A stretch of DNA of 64,000 bases from Flagellimonas amphidinii (GTDB taxonomy: Bacteria; Bacteroidota; Bacteroidia; Flavobacteriales; Flavobacteriaceae), in the NCBI RefSeq assembly GCF_013090115.1, contig NZ_JABFNN010000045.1, forward strand, positions 62,001 through 126,000, given 5' to 3'. The notes beneath the pieces are model-generated. The model had not been told where the DNA came from, ran no database searches, and saw only the letters and a list, made by a program, of their open reading frames with translations. Made by a program: the position numbers and the translations under genes. Below are positions 26,694-37,001 of the stretch, piece by piece; position 1 is the stretch's first letter, and the number at the start of each line of letters is the position of its first letter.

Positions 26694-28307
26694 ATGTATT
26701 CATATATAAAAAGACTATTGCTTGTAGGATTGGCACTTATGTATGTTTCGTGCGATTCTGATTTTGCGGAACTCAATACGGATCCTAACAAGGCGGGGGC
26801 GGATATTTTTGATCCGAATCTAATATTGCCTACAATAATTTATGATTATTCAGATTACAATACAGGGTATAGTGGGGCTATTTTGTTCCAGTCCATGTGG
26901 GTGCAGATTATGGCATCTACATCTACTGGGGGGGCTAATTATTACTCTAATGCAGACAAATATGTAGCCTCGGGTAGCACAACATCTTATCAGCAAAGTT
27001 TATGGAATGGATTGTATAGTGCTGCTTCACAAGCTCGACAGATGGAGAAATTGGCCATTGAACAGGAATTGCCCAATCTTGCTGCCATCGGGAAGATGCT
27101 CCAAATAATGAATATTGCAATGATTTCTGATGTTTATGGGGATGTGCCATACGAGGAAGCATTGTTGGGGGATGAAGGGGTTAATTTTCCTACATACCAG
27201 TCGCAAGAATCTTTATACCCACAAATGTTGGCGGATTTGGAAACTGCCGTAACGGCTTTAAGTAATTCAGGGGATAGTCCTACCAATGATACTATGTATG
27301 GAGGGGACATCTCACAATGGAGAAAATTTGGGTATAGTTTGATGCTCAAGCTTGCTATGAGATTGACAAAAGTGGATGCCTCTACGGCACAAACCTATGT
27401 AAATACAGCTATTTCCGGAGGAATTTTTGAATCTTCTGCTGATGATGCCGTGGCCATCATGGACAATTCCAATGGGTATGCCAATACAAATGCTAACTCC
27501 TTAAATGTAACAGATGACATTTATGAAGTACGATGGTCAAAAACATTGATTGATTTCCTGAAGTCTACTGATGATCCTAGAGTTTCTGTTATTGCGGAGA
27601 TACCACCAGCTGGATTGGAAGCCAACAAGGATGGAATTGTGGTGGGAGATTCTGATCCCTCAATTCAAATAGGTCTTCCTAATGGGTATGATTTGAAGGG
27701 AAGTAGCACTGATATAAGCAATCATCCTGATTATCCTGGTCCTACACTTGCCGCTAATTCAGACGATTCTGATGCTCCAATAGGTAATTATTCTCGTCCT
27801 ACAGCAATTTATAGAGATAGAGATGCATCTTGGTTCATTTTAACCTATGCAGAGACCCAGTTCCTATTAGCGGAGGCAGCTGTTAGAGGCTTTACTTCTG
27901 GTAATGCTTCAGATCATTACAATGCTGGTGTTGTAGCTGCAATGGAAACATTGAATAAAATGGGAGGAACACAAATAGAAGGCGGCGATGCTACTACATA
28001 TGCAAGTGCAAATCCATTGGATACAAGTAGTGCTGATGCCTCTTTGGAAATGATTAACGAGCAGTTATGGGCATCTGTAGGGATACTTGGTAATTTTGTG
28101 GAAGCATGGAACAATTGGAGAAGATCTGATTATCCTGTACTTACACCTGTCAACTATACCGGTAATTTCTCTGGTGGAAATATTCCATCTAGACAACCAT
28201 ATCCAACTTCTGAAGGAACCAATAACACGGATAATTACCAAGCAGCTGTTAGTGCAATGGGAGGTAGTGATGATTGGGTTACCAAAGCATGGTGGGATGT
28301 TGAATAA
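26694..28307 (+). CDS. SusD/RagB-like outer-membrane lipoprotein (PUL 1)
   Basis: 537 residues. Lipoprotein signal with Cys20 (MYVSC). DFAELNTDPNKAG and the region QSLWNGLYSAASQARQMEKLA resemble the SusD-like_2 branch of the family, with a tetratricopeptide-type helical core and a C-terminal LWASVGILGNFVEAWNNWRRSDYP segment. It caps the SusC barrel and binds the glycan at the cell surface. Two bases after susC, so co-translated. A stem-loop and a conserved element follow. Confidence 0.93.
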   Translation: MYSYIKRLLLVGLALMYVSCDSDFAELNTDPNKAGADIFDPNLILPTIIYDYSDYNTGYSGAILFQSMWVQIMASTSTGGANYYSNADKYVASGSTTSYQQSLWNGLYSAASQARQMEKLAIEQELPNLAAIGKMLQIMNIAMISDVYGDVPYEEALLGDEGVNFPTYQSQESLYPQMLADLETAVTALSNSGDSPTNDTMYGGDISQWRKFGYSLMLKLAMRLTKVDASTAQTYVNTAISGGIFESSADDAVAIMDNSNGYANTNANSLNVTDDIYEVRWSKTLIDFLKSTDDPRVSVIAEIPPAGLEANKDGIVVGDSDPSIQIGLPNGYDLKGSSTDISNHPDYPGPTLAANSDDSDAPIGNYSRPTAIYRDRDASWFILTYAETQFLLAEAAVRGFTSGNASDHYNAGVVAAMETLNKMGGTQIEGGDATTYASANPLDTSSADASLEMINEQLWASVGILGNFVEAWNNWRRSDYPVLTPVNYTGNFSGGNIPSRQPYPTSEGTNNTDNYQAAVSAMGGSDDWVTKAWWDVE

Positions 28308-28335
28308 AATAAGATTGGAAAAGACTCCTCATAAA

Positions 28336-28360
28336 TAGTTGATATTTTGAGTTAGTTTAG
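28336..28360 (+). repeat. Conserved SusD-VCBS junction element, copy 1
   Basis: TAGTTGAT is followed by a T-rich centre and AGTTAGTT. The element matches 54317-54340 at all but two bases plus one indel, and lies at the same place in the other locus. Confidence 0.6.
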
Positions 28361-28374
28361 TTTATTCGAGTGGT

Positions 28375-28396
28375 AAGGGAGAGGAAACTCTCCTTT
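28375..28396 (+). terminator. Stem-loop between susD and the VCBS gene (PUL 1)
   Basis: AAGGGAGAG pairs with CTCTCCTTT over 9 bp (one G-U) around a GAAA tetraloop, followed by a weak T-rich stretch. It probably lowers or tunes expression of the downstream genes, or protects the susCD message end. Confidence 0.5.
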
Positions 28397-28432
28397 ACTT
28401 TTCTTATTATATGTCCAATTAAAAAGGTAGCT

Positions 28433-31400
28433 ATGAAAAACAAAAATCAGTTTCAGACTATACTATCAATGTTGATAGCTTCTCTTTTTTTCAACTGTTC
28501 CAATAGCAATCCAGCAGATCCAAAAACGAGATTTACCCTTTTGACATCATCTCATACAGGAGTAAATTTCTCAAATATGATTAATGATACTAAAGAATAT
28601 AACATTTTAAAATATGCCAATTTCTATGGAGGCGCTGGTGTAGGGATTGGAGATTTTAATGGTGATGGTCTACAAGATTTGTTCTTTGCTGGAAATTTGG
28701 TTCCTGATCGTTTGTACTTGAACAAAGGGAATCTCTCATTTGAAGACGTCACTGAGCAGTCAGGTATTATTCATGATGGTGGATGGTCTACTGGAGTAAC
28801 CTTGGCAGATATTAATAATGATGGCCATTTGGATATTTATGTAAGTAGGGAATTACACGATGAAAACCCTGAGTGGAGAGCCAATTTGCTTTATATCAAT
28901 AAAGGAGATGGGACTTTTTTGGAAAAAGGTGAAGAATTTGGTGTTGACGATAATGACAGAACACGTCATGCGTCCTTTTTTGATTATGATAAAGACGGGT
29001 TGTTAGACTTATTTCTACTTACCCAACCTCCTAATCCTGGAAGTTTGTCGGTCTTTATGGGCACAGAACTTTTAAAACCAGAATATAGCCTTAGACTTTT
29101 AAAAAATAAGGGTGATTACTTTGAAGATGTGACTCTAATTGCAGGACTGAATAGAACTGGATTTCCAAATGCTACTTCTACAAGTGACTATAATGGTGAC
29201 GGTTGGCCGGATATTTATGTGGCCAATGATTTTTATGCGCCAGATTTTTTGTTCATCAATAACCAAGATGGGACATTCACTAACGTTGCTAATCAAGCAT
29301 TTAAACACTTGTCTTACTATAGTATGGGGGTGGATGTTGCAGACATAGATAATGATGAACACCTGGATATTTTTGTATTGGATATGGTGGCCGAGGACAA
29401 TTTTCGCCTAAAATCCAATATGAGCGGTATGGATCGTCAATCTTTTTGGGATGTATACAATCAAGGTGGGCACTACCAATACATGTTCAATACACTCCAA
29501 TTGAATAATGGCAATACTACATTTAGTGACATAGCTCAATTTACAGAGATGGCTGCGACAGATTGGAGTTGGTCTAATTTACTCGCCGATTTTGATAATG
29601 ATGGCCTTAAGGATGTTTTTGTGACTAATGGATTGTTACGAGATATTAGAAATACAGATGCAGATAAAGCAGTTGAACAATATATCAATCAAACACGTTT
29701 AAATTGGCTTCAAAACCATCCAGATGGCGGAGAACTTCAAAATATATTTGATATAATTGATTTAAATGAAGTGGCAAAATTAATTCCTTCTCAGCCACTA
29801 ATGAATTACTCATTCAAAAATCAAGGGGATTTAAATTTCGAAAAGGTAATGGAGGAATGGGGTTTGGATCAAACTTCGTTTTCCAATGGTGCTGCCTATG
29901 GCGATTTGGATAATGATGGCGATTTAGATTTGGTTGTAAACAACATCAATGCAAAAGCCTTTATTTATCAAAACAATTCGGAATCCATCGATGGAGGGAA
30001 TTATTTAAGGGTTTCTCTCAAAGATGAAAAAAACCAACCTTTATATGGTACAAGGGCAAAACTATATGTTGATGGTGAAGTTCAAATGATTGAGACCACC
30101 AATGTGCGTGGAATTTATTCCACTAGCGAACCCTTTGTTCACTTTGGACTTGGTCATCATACAAATGCTGATAGCTTGGTTGTTATTTGGCCCAATCAAA
30201 AAAAACAGGTTTTTAAAAATGTTGGGGCCAATCAAGTGTTAGTGGCTAATCTAGAAGAAGCTAACGCTCAGTACCAATCCAAACAAACTTCGGAGCCCAT
30301 ATTGATGGAAGTAACAGAAGACTTTCAAATCAAACATAAACATCAAGAAAATACCTTCGATGATTTTGCTGTACAGGTATTGTTGCCACATAAAATGTCT
30401 CAAATGGGACCAGCAATGGCAATGGGGGATATCAATAATGATGGACTCGATGATGTTTATATCGGAGCATCTACCGGAAACCCAGGAGCTCTTTTTGTGC
30501 AAGAAACCAAGGGTAACTATGTACAAACCAACCAAGATATATTAAGTAAAGAAGCACCCTATGAAGATGTAGATGCAATTTTTGTGGACATCAACAGAGA
30601 TGGATTTCAAGATTTATTTGTGGTTAGCGGCGGTAACGAATATTCCACTTTTGACTTGCACTATACAGATCGTTTGTATTTGAATGACGGACAAGGAAAC
30701 TTTAAAAAAGGCGCTATTCTTAATGCGAGTCGAATGAGTGGCTCAAAAGCAATTACCGCAGATTATGATGGCGACGGAGATGAAGACATATTTGTTGGAG
30801 GCAGACACAATCCGCACAATTATCCATCACCGGCAACAAGTACTCTTTATGTTAACACCGATGGGCAATTGGTCAATGCCAATGAAGATTATGCCCCCGA
30901 TTTTAAAAATTTAGGAATGGTCACCGATGCTGTTTGGATGGATTATGATTCCGATAGTGACCTAGATTTAATTGTAGTGGGCGAATGGATGCCCATAACT
31001 GTCTTTTCCAATGAAAATGGAAAGCTCATTCAAACAAATATTCCAAGCTTACAGTCGACCAGAGGATGGTGGTTCAGTTTGGAAAAAGGTGATTTTGATG
31101 GTGACGGGGATATGGATATGATCGCTGGGAACCTAGGGCTGAATTATAAGTACAAAACTTCTCCTGAAGCGCCATTTGATATCTACTACGAAGATTTTGA
31201 CAATAATGGAAGCCGGGATATTGTCTTGGGTTATTACAATGATGAAAAGCATTACCCGCTTCGAGGATTTTCATGTTCTTCTGAACAGATTCCTGGACTC
31301 AAAAAGCAGATTAAGAAGTACGACATTTTTGCGGATATGGAAATAGAGGAGGTGTATGGAACCTCGAACTTAAAAAAAGCATTGCATTATGAGACCGACA

Positions 31401-31768
31401 CATTTGCCTCGGTTTATATAGAGAATTTAGGCAATGGAACTTTCAAACTGTCTCAATTGCCAACCAATGCGCAATTGACCAATATCAATGACATTTTAGT
31501 GGAAGATATTAATAGCGATGGCTTCCTAGATGCAATTTGTGTGGGAAATCTTTTTGTTTCAGAAATAGAAACACCTAAAAATGATGCAGGTATCGGAGCT
31601 GTTTTGTTGGGTGATGGCAAAGGAGGGTTCAATGCCATTCATCATTCCCAAAGTGGATTTTTTGCCGCTGGCGATGCCAAAAAAATAGAAATGTTCAACC
31701 ATGACGGCAAACCAACCATTGCCGTCGCCAACAATAATGATGCAATTCAGTTTTTCAAGTGGAAATAG
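28433..31768 (+). CDS. VCBS/FG-GAP-repeat lipoprotein with ASPIC/UnbV domain (PUL 1)
   Basis: 1111 residues from ATG 28433 (an upstream TTG-type extension lacks a signal). Lipobox Cys22 (SLFFNC). Many FG-GAP/VCBS repeats with calcium-type loops: DFNGDGLQDLFFAGN, DINNDGHLDIYVS, DYNGDGWPDIYVANDF, DLDNDGDLDLVVNN and others, interrupted at about 510-600 by an ASPIC/UnbV-like domain (LYGTRAKLYVDGEVQ, FVHFGLGHH, LVVIWPNQ). The repeats should fold into beta-propellers. Role is unproven; position after SusD suggests a surface glycan-binding or assembly partner. Paralogous to the gene at 54386. Confidence 0.88.
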   Translation: MKNKNQFQTILSMLIASLFFNCSNSNPADPKTRFTLLTSSHTGVNFSNMINDTKEYNILKYANFYGGAGVGIGDFNGDGLQDLFFAGNLVPDRLYLNKGNLSFEDVTEQSGIIHDGGWSTGVTLADINNDGHLDIYVSRELHDENPEWRANLLYINKGDGTFLEKGEEFGVDDNDRTRHASFFDYDKDGLLDLFLLTQPPNPGSLSVFMGTELLKPEYSLRLLKNKGDYFEDVTLIAGLNRTGFPNATSTSDYNGDGWPDIYVANDFYAPDFLFINNQDGTFTNVANQAFKHLSYYSMGVDVADIDNDEHLDIFVLDMVAEDNFRLKSNMSGMDRQSFWDVYNQGGHYQYMFNTLQLNNGNTTFSDIAQFTEMAATDWSWSNLLADFDNDGLKDVFVTNGLLRDIRNTDADKAVEQYINQTRLNWLQNHPDGGELQNIFDIIDLNEVAKLIPSQPLMNYSFKNQGDLNFEKVMEEWGLDQTSFSNGAAYGDLDNDGDLDLVVNNINAKAFIYQNNSESIDGGNYLRVSLKDEKNQPLYGTRAKLYVDGEVQMIETTNVRGIYSTSEPFVHFGLGHHTNADSLVVIWPNQKKQVFKNVGANQVLVANLEEANAQYQSKQTSEPILMEVTEDFQIKHKHQENTFDDFAVQVLLPHKMSQMGPAMAMGDINNDGLDDVYIGASTGNPGALFVQETKGNYVQTNQDILSKEAPYEDVDAIFVDINRDGFQDLFVVSGGNEYSTFDLHYTDRLYLNDGQGNFKKGAILNASRMSGSKAITADYDGDGDEDIFVGGRHNPHNYPSPATSTLYVNTDGQLVNANEDYAPDFKNLGMVTDAVWMDYDSDSDLDLIVVGEWMPITVFSNENGKLIQTNIPSLQSTRGWWFSLEKGDFDGDGDMDMIAGNLGLNYKYKTSPEAPFDIYYEDFDNNGSRDIVLGYYNDEKHYPLRGFSCSSEQIPGLKKQIKKYDIFADMEIEEVYGTSNLKKALHYETDTFASVYIENLGNGTFKLSQLPTNAQLTNINDILVEDINSDGFLDAICVGNLFVSEIETPKNDAGIGAVLLGDGKGGFNAIHHSQSGFFAAGDAKKIEMFNHDGKPTIAVANNNDAIQFFKWK

Positions 31769-31851
31769 ACTTCCACTAGACTGATTTTTAGATTATTTAA
31801 TGCTGATGAATAATCAGGCAGCTTATCAAAGTAAGTAGCCTAAGTTGAATT

Positions 31852-34086
31852 ATGAAAAGACTAATAAACCTATTACCTCTAATATTTCTTTTGGTTTGTG
31901 CCTCATGCCAAAATCAAAAGATAGAAACAAATACAACAGAAAAAGTTTTAACCTATGTGGACCCTTTCATTGGAACAGGTGGCCACGGTCATACGTTTCC
32001 TGGGGCAGTAGCTCCCTTTGGAATGGTACAACCCAGTCCGGATAACGGAAGAGGAGGCTGGGATTGGTGTTCCGGATATCATATTACTGATTCGTTGATC
32101 ACTGGTTTTGGCCAACTGCATTTAAGTGGAACTGGAATAGGGGATTTGGTGGATATATTGCTCATGCCCACCAATAAAAAAGTAGATGTAGGGCTTTTTG
32201 GAAAATCTAGGGATAGCTTACCATATGTTTCCAGTTTTTCCCATAAGGATGAGAAAGCTTTGCCCGGTTACTATAAAGTTGTCTTGCCTAAAAACAAGGT
32301 TGAAGTAGAATTGACCGCAAATGAGTATGTGGCTTTTCAAAAGTATACTTTCCTGGAGCAAAAGGAGCCTTCCTTTATCATCGATTTAGGGTTTGCAGTG
32401 AATTGGGATGCTCCTTTGGAAAGCCAAATTGCTCTTGAAAATGAGCATTTAATCACTGGTTTTAGATACAGTACCGGATGGGCCAAAAATCAAAAAGTGT
32501 TTTTTGCAATAACATCCTCAAAACCAATTGTTAAAAGTGATTTTGTTGTTGACTCTAAACAAATTCTTGATCGTACAGGTGTATTGGGGACAAAAACAGG
32601 GGCACAATTTTTCTTTAAACCAGATGTTGGATCGGTAGAAATAAAAGTGGCAGTTTCGTCCGTCAGTATTGAAAATGCTAAGGAGAATCTAAATAAAAAA
32701 GGAGGTGATATTTCTTTTGATGAAGCGCTGGCTGCAACTTCACAAAATTGGGAATCTCAATTGTCAAAAATCAAAGTAGAGACCCCAATAGACTCCCTCA
32801 AAACTATTTTTTATACGGCACTCTACCATACGCACGTAGCCCCATCTTTGTTCAGCGATGTAAAGGGGGAATTTCGCTTACAAAATGATTCAATCGCAAA
32901 AACAGATGGTTGGAAAGCATATTCCACACTTTCCCTTTGGGACACATTTAGAGCTGAAAATCCTTTGTTGGATATATTGAATCCTGAACTCGCCAATAAC
33001 CTGGTCAATTCTCTTCTGGCTTATTACGATGAGCAAAGAAGGCTTCCCGTGTGGACATTGTATGGAAATGAGACCAATACCATGACAGGAAATCATGGGG
33101 TTTCTGTTTTGGTTGATGCCTATCTCAAAGGAATAAGGGGGTATGATGTTGAAAAAGCCTATGAAGCCGTAAAAACCACGATGATGGGTGGGGAACGTGG
33201 ATTGGCTCCGTATAAGGAGTACGGATACATTCCGTATGACAAATTGGATGAGTCTGTGACTATAAGTTTGGAGTTTGCCTATAACGATTGGTGTGTAGCT
33301 CAAATGGCCAAGTCTCTGGGAAAAGAAAAGGATTACAACTATTTTATGAACCGTTCCAAGGCATATCAACATTTGTTTGATAGCCAATCCGGTTTTATGC
33401 GGGGTAAGTCCTCGGATGGTAAAAATTGGCGAGAGCCTTTTGATCCTAAACATTCCAACCATCGAGAGCATACAGATTATACAGAGGGAAACGCATGGCA
33501 GCATAGCTGGTTTGTGCTTCAGGATATTCCCGGATTTATCAAATTACATGGTGGCGATGAGGCCTTTTCGAAAAAATTGGAACAGCTTTTTACGGAGACA
33601 TCGGAAATTACAGGGGATAATACATCAGCTGATATTTCTGGACTTATAGGCCAATATGCCCATGGAAATGAACCCAGTCATCACATTGCATATATGTTCA
33701 ATAAGGCTAATATGCCATGGAAAACACAATATTGGGTCAGGGAGATTTTAAATACACAATACAGCACCCAGCCCGATGGATTGAGCGGTAACGAAGATTG
33801 CGGTCAAATGTCGGCATGGTATGTTTTTAGTTCATTGGGACTTTATCCCATGAACCCCGCTTCAGGACAGTATGAATTTGGAAGTCCACTTTTTGAAAAA
33901 GCAACTATTGCTTTGCCAGGGGGTAAATCCTTTGTGATCCTTGCAGAAAATACATCAACTATCAACAAATACATTCAATCAGTACAACTCAATGGAAAAT
34001 TACTGGATCGGACTTTCATTACTCATGAAGAACTTCTGGAAGGAGGAACCTTGGAATTTGAAATGGGAGCAGAACCAGTAAAATAA
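31852..34086 (+). CDS. GH92 alpha-mannosidase lipoprotein, copy 1
   Basis: 744 residues. Lipobox VCASC (Cys19). A typical GH92 start, YVDPFIGTGGHGHTFPGAVA and FGMVQPSPDNG, then the (alpha/alpha)6 barrel. Family motifs are intact: EGNAWQHSW near 546, HGNEPSHH near 604 and GNEDCGQMSAW near 645. GH92 enzymes are calcium-dependent inverting exo-alpha-mannosidases; the EGNAWQ glutamate and the acidic pair in GNED lie in the catalytic region as I recall it. Full conservation suggests an active alpha-1,2-type enzyme; linkage is an inference. On the cell surface or periplasm. Confidence 0.93.
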   Translation: MKRLINLLPLIFLLVCASCQNQKIETNTTEKVLTYVDPFIGTGGHGHTFPGAVAPFGMVQPSPDNGRGGWDWCSGYHITDSLITGFGQLHLSGTGIGDLVDILLMPTNKKVDVGLFGKSRDSLPYVSSFSHKDEKALPGYYKVVLPKNKVEVELTANEYVAFQKYTFLEQKEPSFIIDLGFAVNWDAPLESQIALENEHLITGFRYSTGWAKNQKVFFAITSSKPIVKSDFVVDSKQILDRTGVLGTKTGAQFFFKPDVGSVEIKVAVSSVSIENAKENLNKKGGDISFDEALAATSQNWESQLSKIKVETPIDSLKTIFYTALYHTHVAPSLFSDVKGEFRLQNDSIAKTDGWKAYSTLSLWDTFRAENPLLDILNPELANNLVNSLLAYYDEQRRLPVWTLYGNETNTMTGNHGVSVLVDAYLKGIRGYDVEKAYEAVKTTMMGGERGLAPYKEYGYIPYDKLDESVTISLEFAYNDWCVAQMAKSLGKEKDYNYFMNRSKAYQHLFDSQSGFMRGKSSDGKNWREPFDPKHSNHREHTDYTEGNAWQHSWFVLQDIPGFIKLHGGDEAFSKKLEQLFTETSEITGDNTSADISGLIGQYAHGNEPSHHIAYMFNKANMPWKTQYWVREILNTQYSTQPDGLSGNEDCGQMSAWYVFSSLGLYPMNPASGQYEFGSPLFEKATIALPGGKSFVILAENTSTINKYIQSVQLNGKLLDRTFITHEELLEGGTLEFEMGAEPVK

Positions 34087-34113
34087 AAAAAGACATTAGA
34101 GCCTAAATCGCAT

Positions 34114-35991
34114 ATGGAAATAATAGATGCATCGATCATCATAGCTTATATTTTACTGACACTTGTTGTTGGTATTTGGGTTTCAAAAAGAGCCTCAAAG
34201 GGACTTGAATCCTACTTTTTGGGCGGCAACAATATTAAATGGTATTATCTGGGGTTGAGTAATGGCTCTGGTATGTTTGATGTATCCGGAACCGCTTGGA
34301 TGGTGGGAATTCTATTTCTCTATGGAGCAAAAAGCTTCATGTTTATGTGGTTGTGGCCTGTTTGGAATCAGGTTTTTGTAATGATGTTCTTGGCCGTTTG
34401 GATTCGCCGTTCCAATATTATGACCGGTTCTGAATGGATTCTTACCCGTTTTGGAGATGGTAAGGCCGGTAGAGCGTCGCATTTGATCATTGCCATTTTT
34501 GCCATAGTTTCCACAGTAGGGTTTATCGCCTATTTTTTTGAAGGCGTAGGCAAGTTTATGGCCATTATTTTACCATGGGGAATTCCTTTGCAGTTTGGTG
34601 AAGTATTGTTGTTGACCTCAGAACAGTCATATGCTTTGATCATCATATTTCTAACCACTATTTATACGATAAAAGGAGGGATGTTTTCCGTAGTGGCTAC
34701 GGAAGTGTTGCAATATGTGATTATGGTAATCGCAGGAATCCTTGTGGCGGGGTATGCATTTGTAACCATTAGTGATATTGAAATCAATGCCATAATCTCT
34801 GAAGAATGGCGAAATATTTTCTTTGGAAGTCAATTGGGCACGCATTGGAGCGAAAAATACCAGGCATTTAATGATTTGATTGATTCCGAAGGTTACAAGA
34901 TGTTTGGTGCCTTTATAGGAATGTCATTGTTCAAAGGCTTTTTTGCAAGTATTGCAGGCCCTGTTCCAAGTTTCGATTTTCAACGGATATTATCTACAAG
35001 AACAGTTAAGGAATCGGCTTACATGAGTGGGTTTACCAATTTGGTACTCTATATCCCAAGATATTTATTGATAGCTGGTATTGTAGTTATTGCATTGGTG
35101 GTATTGGGCCCCGTTATGAGTCAAAACCCTGCATTGACCGGAAATGATTTGGAAGTTATATTGCCAAAGGTGATAAACAACCATATTCCGATAGGGATAA
35201 AAGGGTTACTGTTGGCAGGTTTGTTGGCAGCGTTTATGTCCACTTTCTCTGCATTTGTAAACTCAGGACCGGCATATATCGTCAATGATATTTACAAGAA
35301 ATATTTCAAACCAGAAGCTTCAAGTAAGCACTACATTAAAGCGAGTCATATAGCTTCTTTTTTAGTGGTTGGTCTCGGAGTTTTTATGGGCTTTTTTGCA
35401 GAATCCATTAACTCACTTACGCTCTGGATAACCAGCGCATTATACGGAGGCTATGTTGCGGCCAACTTTTTAAAATGGGTGTGGTGGCGATTTAATGGCT
35501 GGGGTTACTTCTGGGGTATGCTTGCGGGATTGCTTATAGCTACTTTTCAGTTCATTCTGGACCATAACAAAGCTGGGATTTCCCAAGATTCATGGCTTTA
35601 TGAATTATCCCATATGCATGCCATTTATCTCTTTCCCATCATATTTGGTTTCTCACTATTGGGGTCATTTTTGGGAACGTATTTCACACAACCTACACAT
35701 ATGGAAGTGCTGAAATCATTTTATAAAAATGTAAAACCTTGGGGTTGGTGGAAGCCTGTTTATAGTAAAATCAAAGAAGAAGACAATTCATTTGAGCATA
35801 ATAATGATTTTTGGCTCGATATGTTAAACTGTGGGATTGGTATTGTCTGGCAATCCAGTATGATTCTTATGCCAATATATCTTTTGGTAAGGGATTATCC
35901 ACGAACCATTTATGCTTTAATAGTCTTTTTAATCACAACTATAATATTAAAATACACTTGGTTAGATAGAGTAAAGAAAATACCCAACTAA
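34114..35991 (+). CDS. Sodium:solute symporter family transporter
   Basis: 625 residues with about 13-14 membrane helices, inner membrane. The N-terminus [41 protein letters not shown], and [20 protein letters not shown] near 390 are typical of the SSF family (sodium-coupled uptake of sugars and other solutes). It sits between GH92 and GH130, so it probably brings a mannoside or mannose into the cytoplasm for GH130. A C-terminal extension (about 530-625) contains two further helices. Substrate not determinable from sequence. Confidence 0.9.
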   Translation: MEIIDASIIIAYILLTLVVGIWVSKRASKGLESYFLGGNNIKWYYLGLSNGSGMFDVSGTAWMVGILFLYGAKSFMFMWLWPVWNQVFVMMFLAVWIRRSNIMTGSEWILTRFGDGKAGRASHLIIAIFAIVSTVGFIAYFFEGVGKFMAIILPWGIPLQFGEVLLLTSEQSYALIIIFLTTIYTIKGGMFSVVATEVLQYVIMVIAGILVAGYAFVTISDIEINAIISEEWRNIFFGSQLGTHWSEKYQAFNDLIDSEGYKMFGAFIGMSLFKGFFASIAGPVPSFDFQRILSTRTVKESAYMSGFTNLVLYIPRYLLIAGIVVIALVVLGPVMSQNPALTGNDLEVILPKVINNHIPIGIKGLLLAGLLAAFMSTFSAFVNSGPAYIVNDIYKKYFKPEASSKHYIKASHIASFLVVGLGVFMGFFAESINSLTLWITSALYGGYVAANFLKWVWWRFNGWGYFWGMLAGLLIATFQFILDHNKAGISQDSWLYELSHMHAIYLFPIIFGFSLLGSFLGTYFTQPTHMEVLKSFYKNVKPWGWWKPVYSKIKEEDNSFEHNNDFWLDMLNCGIGIVWQSSMILMPIYLLVRDYPRTIYALIVFLITTIILKYTWLDRVKKIPN

Positions 35992-36007
35992 AAAACTTAG
36001 ATGTAAA

Positions 36008-36997
36008 ATGAGCGAGAATATTTTGGAGAAGAAAATACAGATACCTTGGCAAGATAGACCTAATGGACATACAGAGGTCATGTGGAGACATACTGAAAAT
36101 CCTATTATTGAGCGGAATGCGATTCCTACCTCCAATAGTATTTTCAATAGCGCTGTGGTTCCTTTTGAAGATGGGTATGCCGGTGTCTTTCGTTGCGATA
36201 ATAAAGCCGTTCAAATGAACATTTTTGCCGGTTTTAGTAAGAACGGACTGGACTGGGATATTGAACATAAACCCATACAATTTAAAGAAGGTAATACCCA
36301 AATGATCGAGTCCGATTATAAATATGACCCAAGGGTAACCTTTATAGAAGACAGATATTGGATTACTTGGTGTAATGGCTATCATGGCCCTACCATCGGA
36401 ATTGGGTATACATTTGATTTTAAAGAGTTTTTTCAGTGCGAAAATGCCTTTTTGCCCTTCAACAGAAATGGGGTTTTGTTTCCTGAAAAAATCAATGGAA
36501 AATATGCAATGTTAAGCCGGCCTAGTGATAATGGCCATACTCCTTTTGGAGATATTTATATAAGCTATAGCCCAGATATGAAATACTGGGGAGAGCATAG
36601 ATGCGTGATGAAGGCCACCGCTTTTGTGGACAGTGCATGGCAATGCACCAAGATAGGAGCTGGACCTATTCCAATTCTTGTGGATGAAGGTTGGTTGATG
36701 TTCTATCATGGGGTGATCAATACCTGCAACGGATTCAGATATGCTATGGGATCTGCAATTTTGGACAAAGACAATCCAGACCAAGTAAAATACAGAACAC
36801 AACCTTATTTATTGACACCCGAAACCCAATATGAATGTATTGGAGACGTACCCAATGTGATTTTTCCATGTGCAGCACTTCATTCTTCGGAAGAAGATAA
36901 AGTGGCCGTCTATTATGGCGCGGCGGATACAGTAACCGCATTAGCTTACGGGAAGTTGTCCGAAATTGTAGAGTTTACCAAAGAAAATAGCCTGTAA
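36008..36997 (+). CDS. GH130 beta-mannoside phosphorylase
   Basis: 329 residues, no signal peptide, so cytoplasmic. A five-bladed propeller enzyme: [29 protein letters not shown], and Asp107 in [11 protein letters not shown], the position of the GH130 general acid. GH130 phosphorylases split beta-mannosides with phosphate to give mannose-1-phosphate; several act on Man-beta-1,4-GlcNAc from N-glycan cores or on Man-Glc. A few GH130 members are hydrolases, so phosphorolysis is inferred. It lies in an unbroken run with the GH92 genes and symporter. Confidence 0.92.
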   Translation: MSENILEKKIQIPWQDRPNGHTEVMWRHTENPIIERNAIPTSNSIFNSAVVPFEDGYAGVFRCDNKAVQMNIFAGFSKNGLDWDIEHKPIQFKEGNTQMIESDYKYDPRVTFIEDRYWITWCNGYHGPTIGIGYTFDFKEFFQCENAFLPFNRNGVLFPEKINGKYAMLSRPSDNGHTPFGDIYISYSPDMKYWGEHRCVMKATAFVDSAWQCTKIGAGPIPILVDEGWLMFYHGVINTCNGFRYAMGSAILDKDNPDQVKYRTQPYLLTPETQYECIGDVPNVIFPCAALHSSEEDKVAVYYGAADTVTALAYGKLSEIVEFTKENSL

Positions 36998-37001
36998 GGA
37001 A

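Noticed and set aside
23638..28307. PUL 1 and PUL 2 SusCD pairs as a block duplication
   Set aside because: Only PUL 2 SusC has an STN domain, and the SusD proteins belong to different branches.
31790..31851. Imperfect hairpin (GGC, GCTTA / TAAGT, GCC) between the VCBS gene and GH92 copy 1
   Set aside because: It contains a mismatch and a G-U pair and lacks a T run; too weak to call a terminator.
32890..33504. 204-codon open frame on the minus strand inside GH92 copy 1
   Set aside because: It lies antisense to a well-supported gene, has low-complexity composition and shows no domain; frames of this size arise often opposite long AT-rich genes. The same holds for 40913-41461 and 43230-43685.
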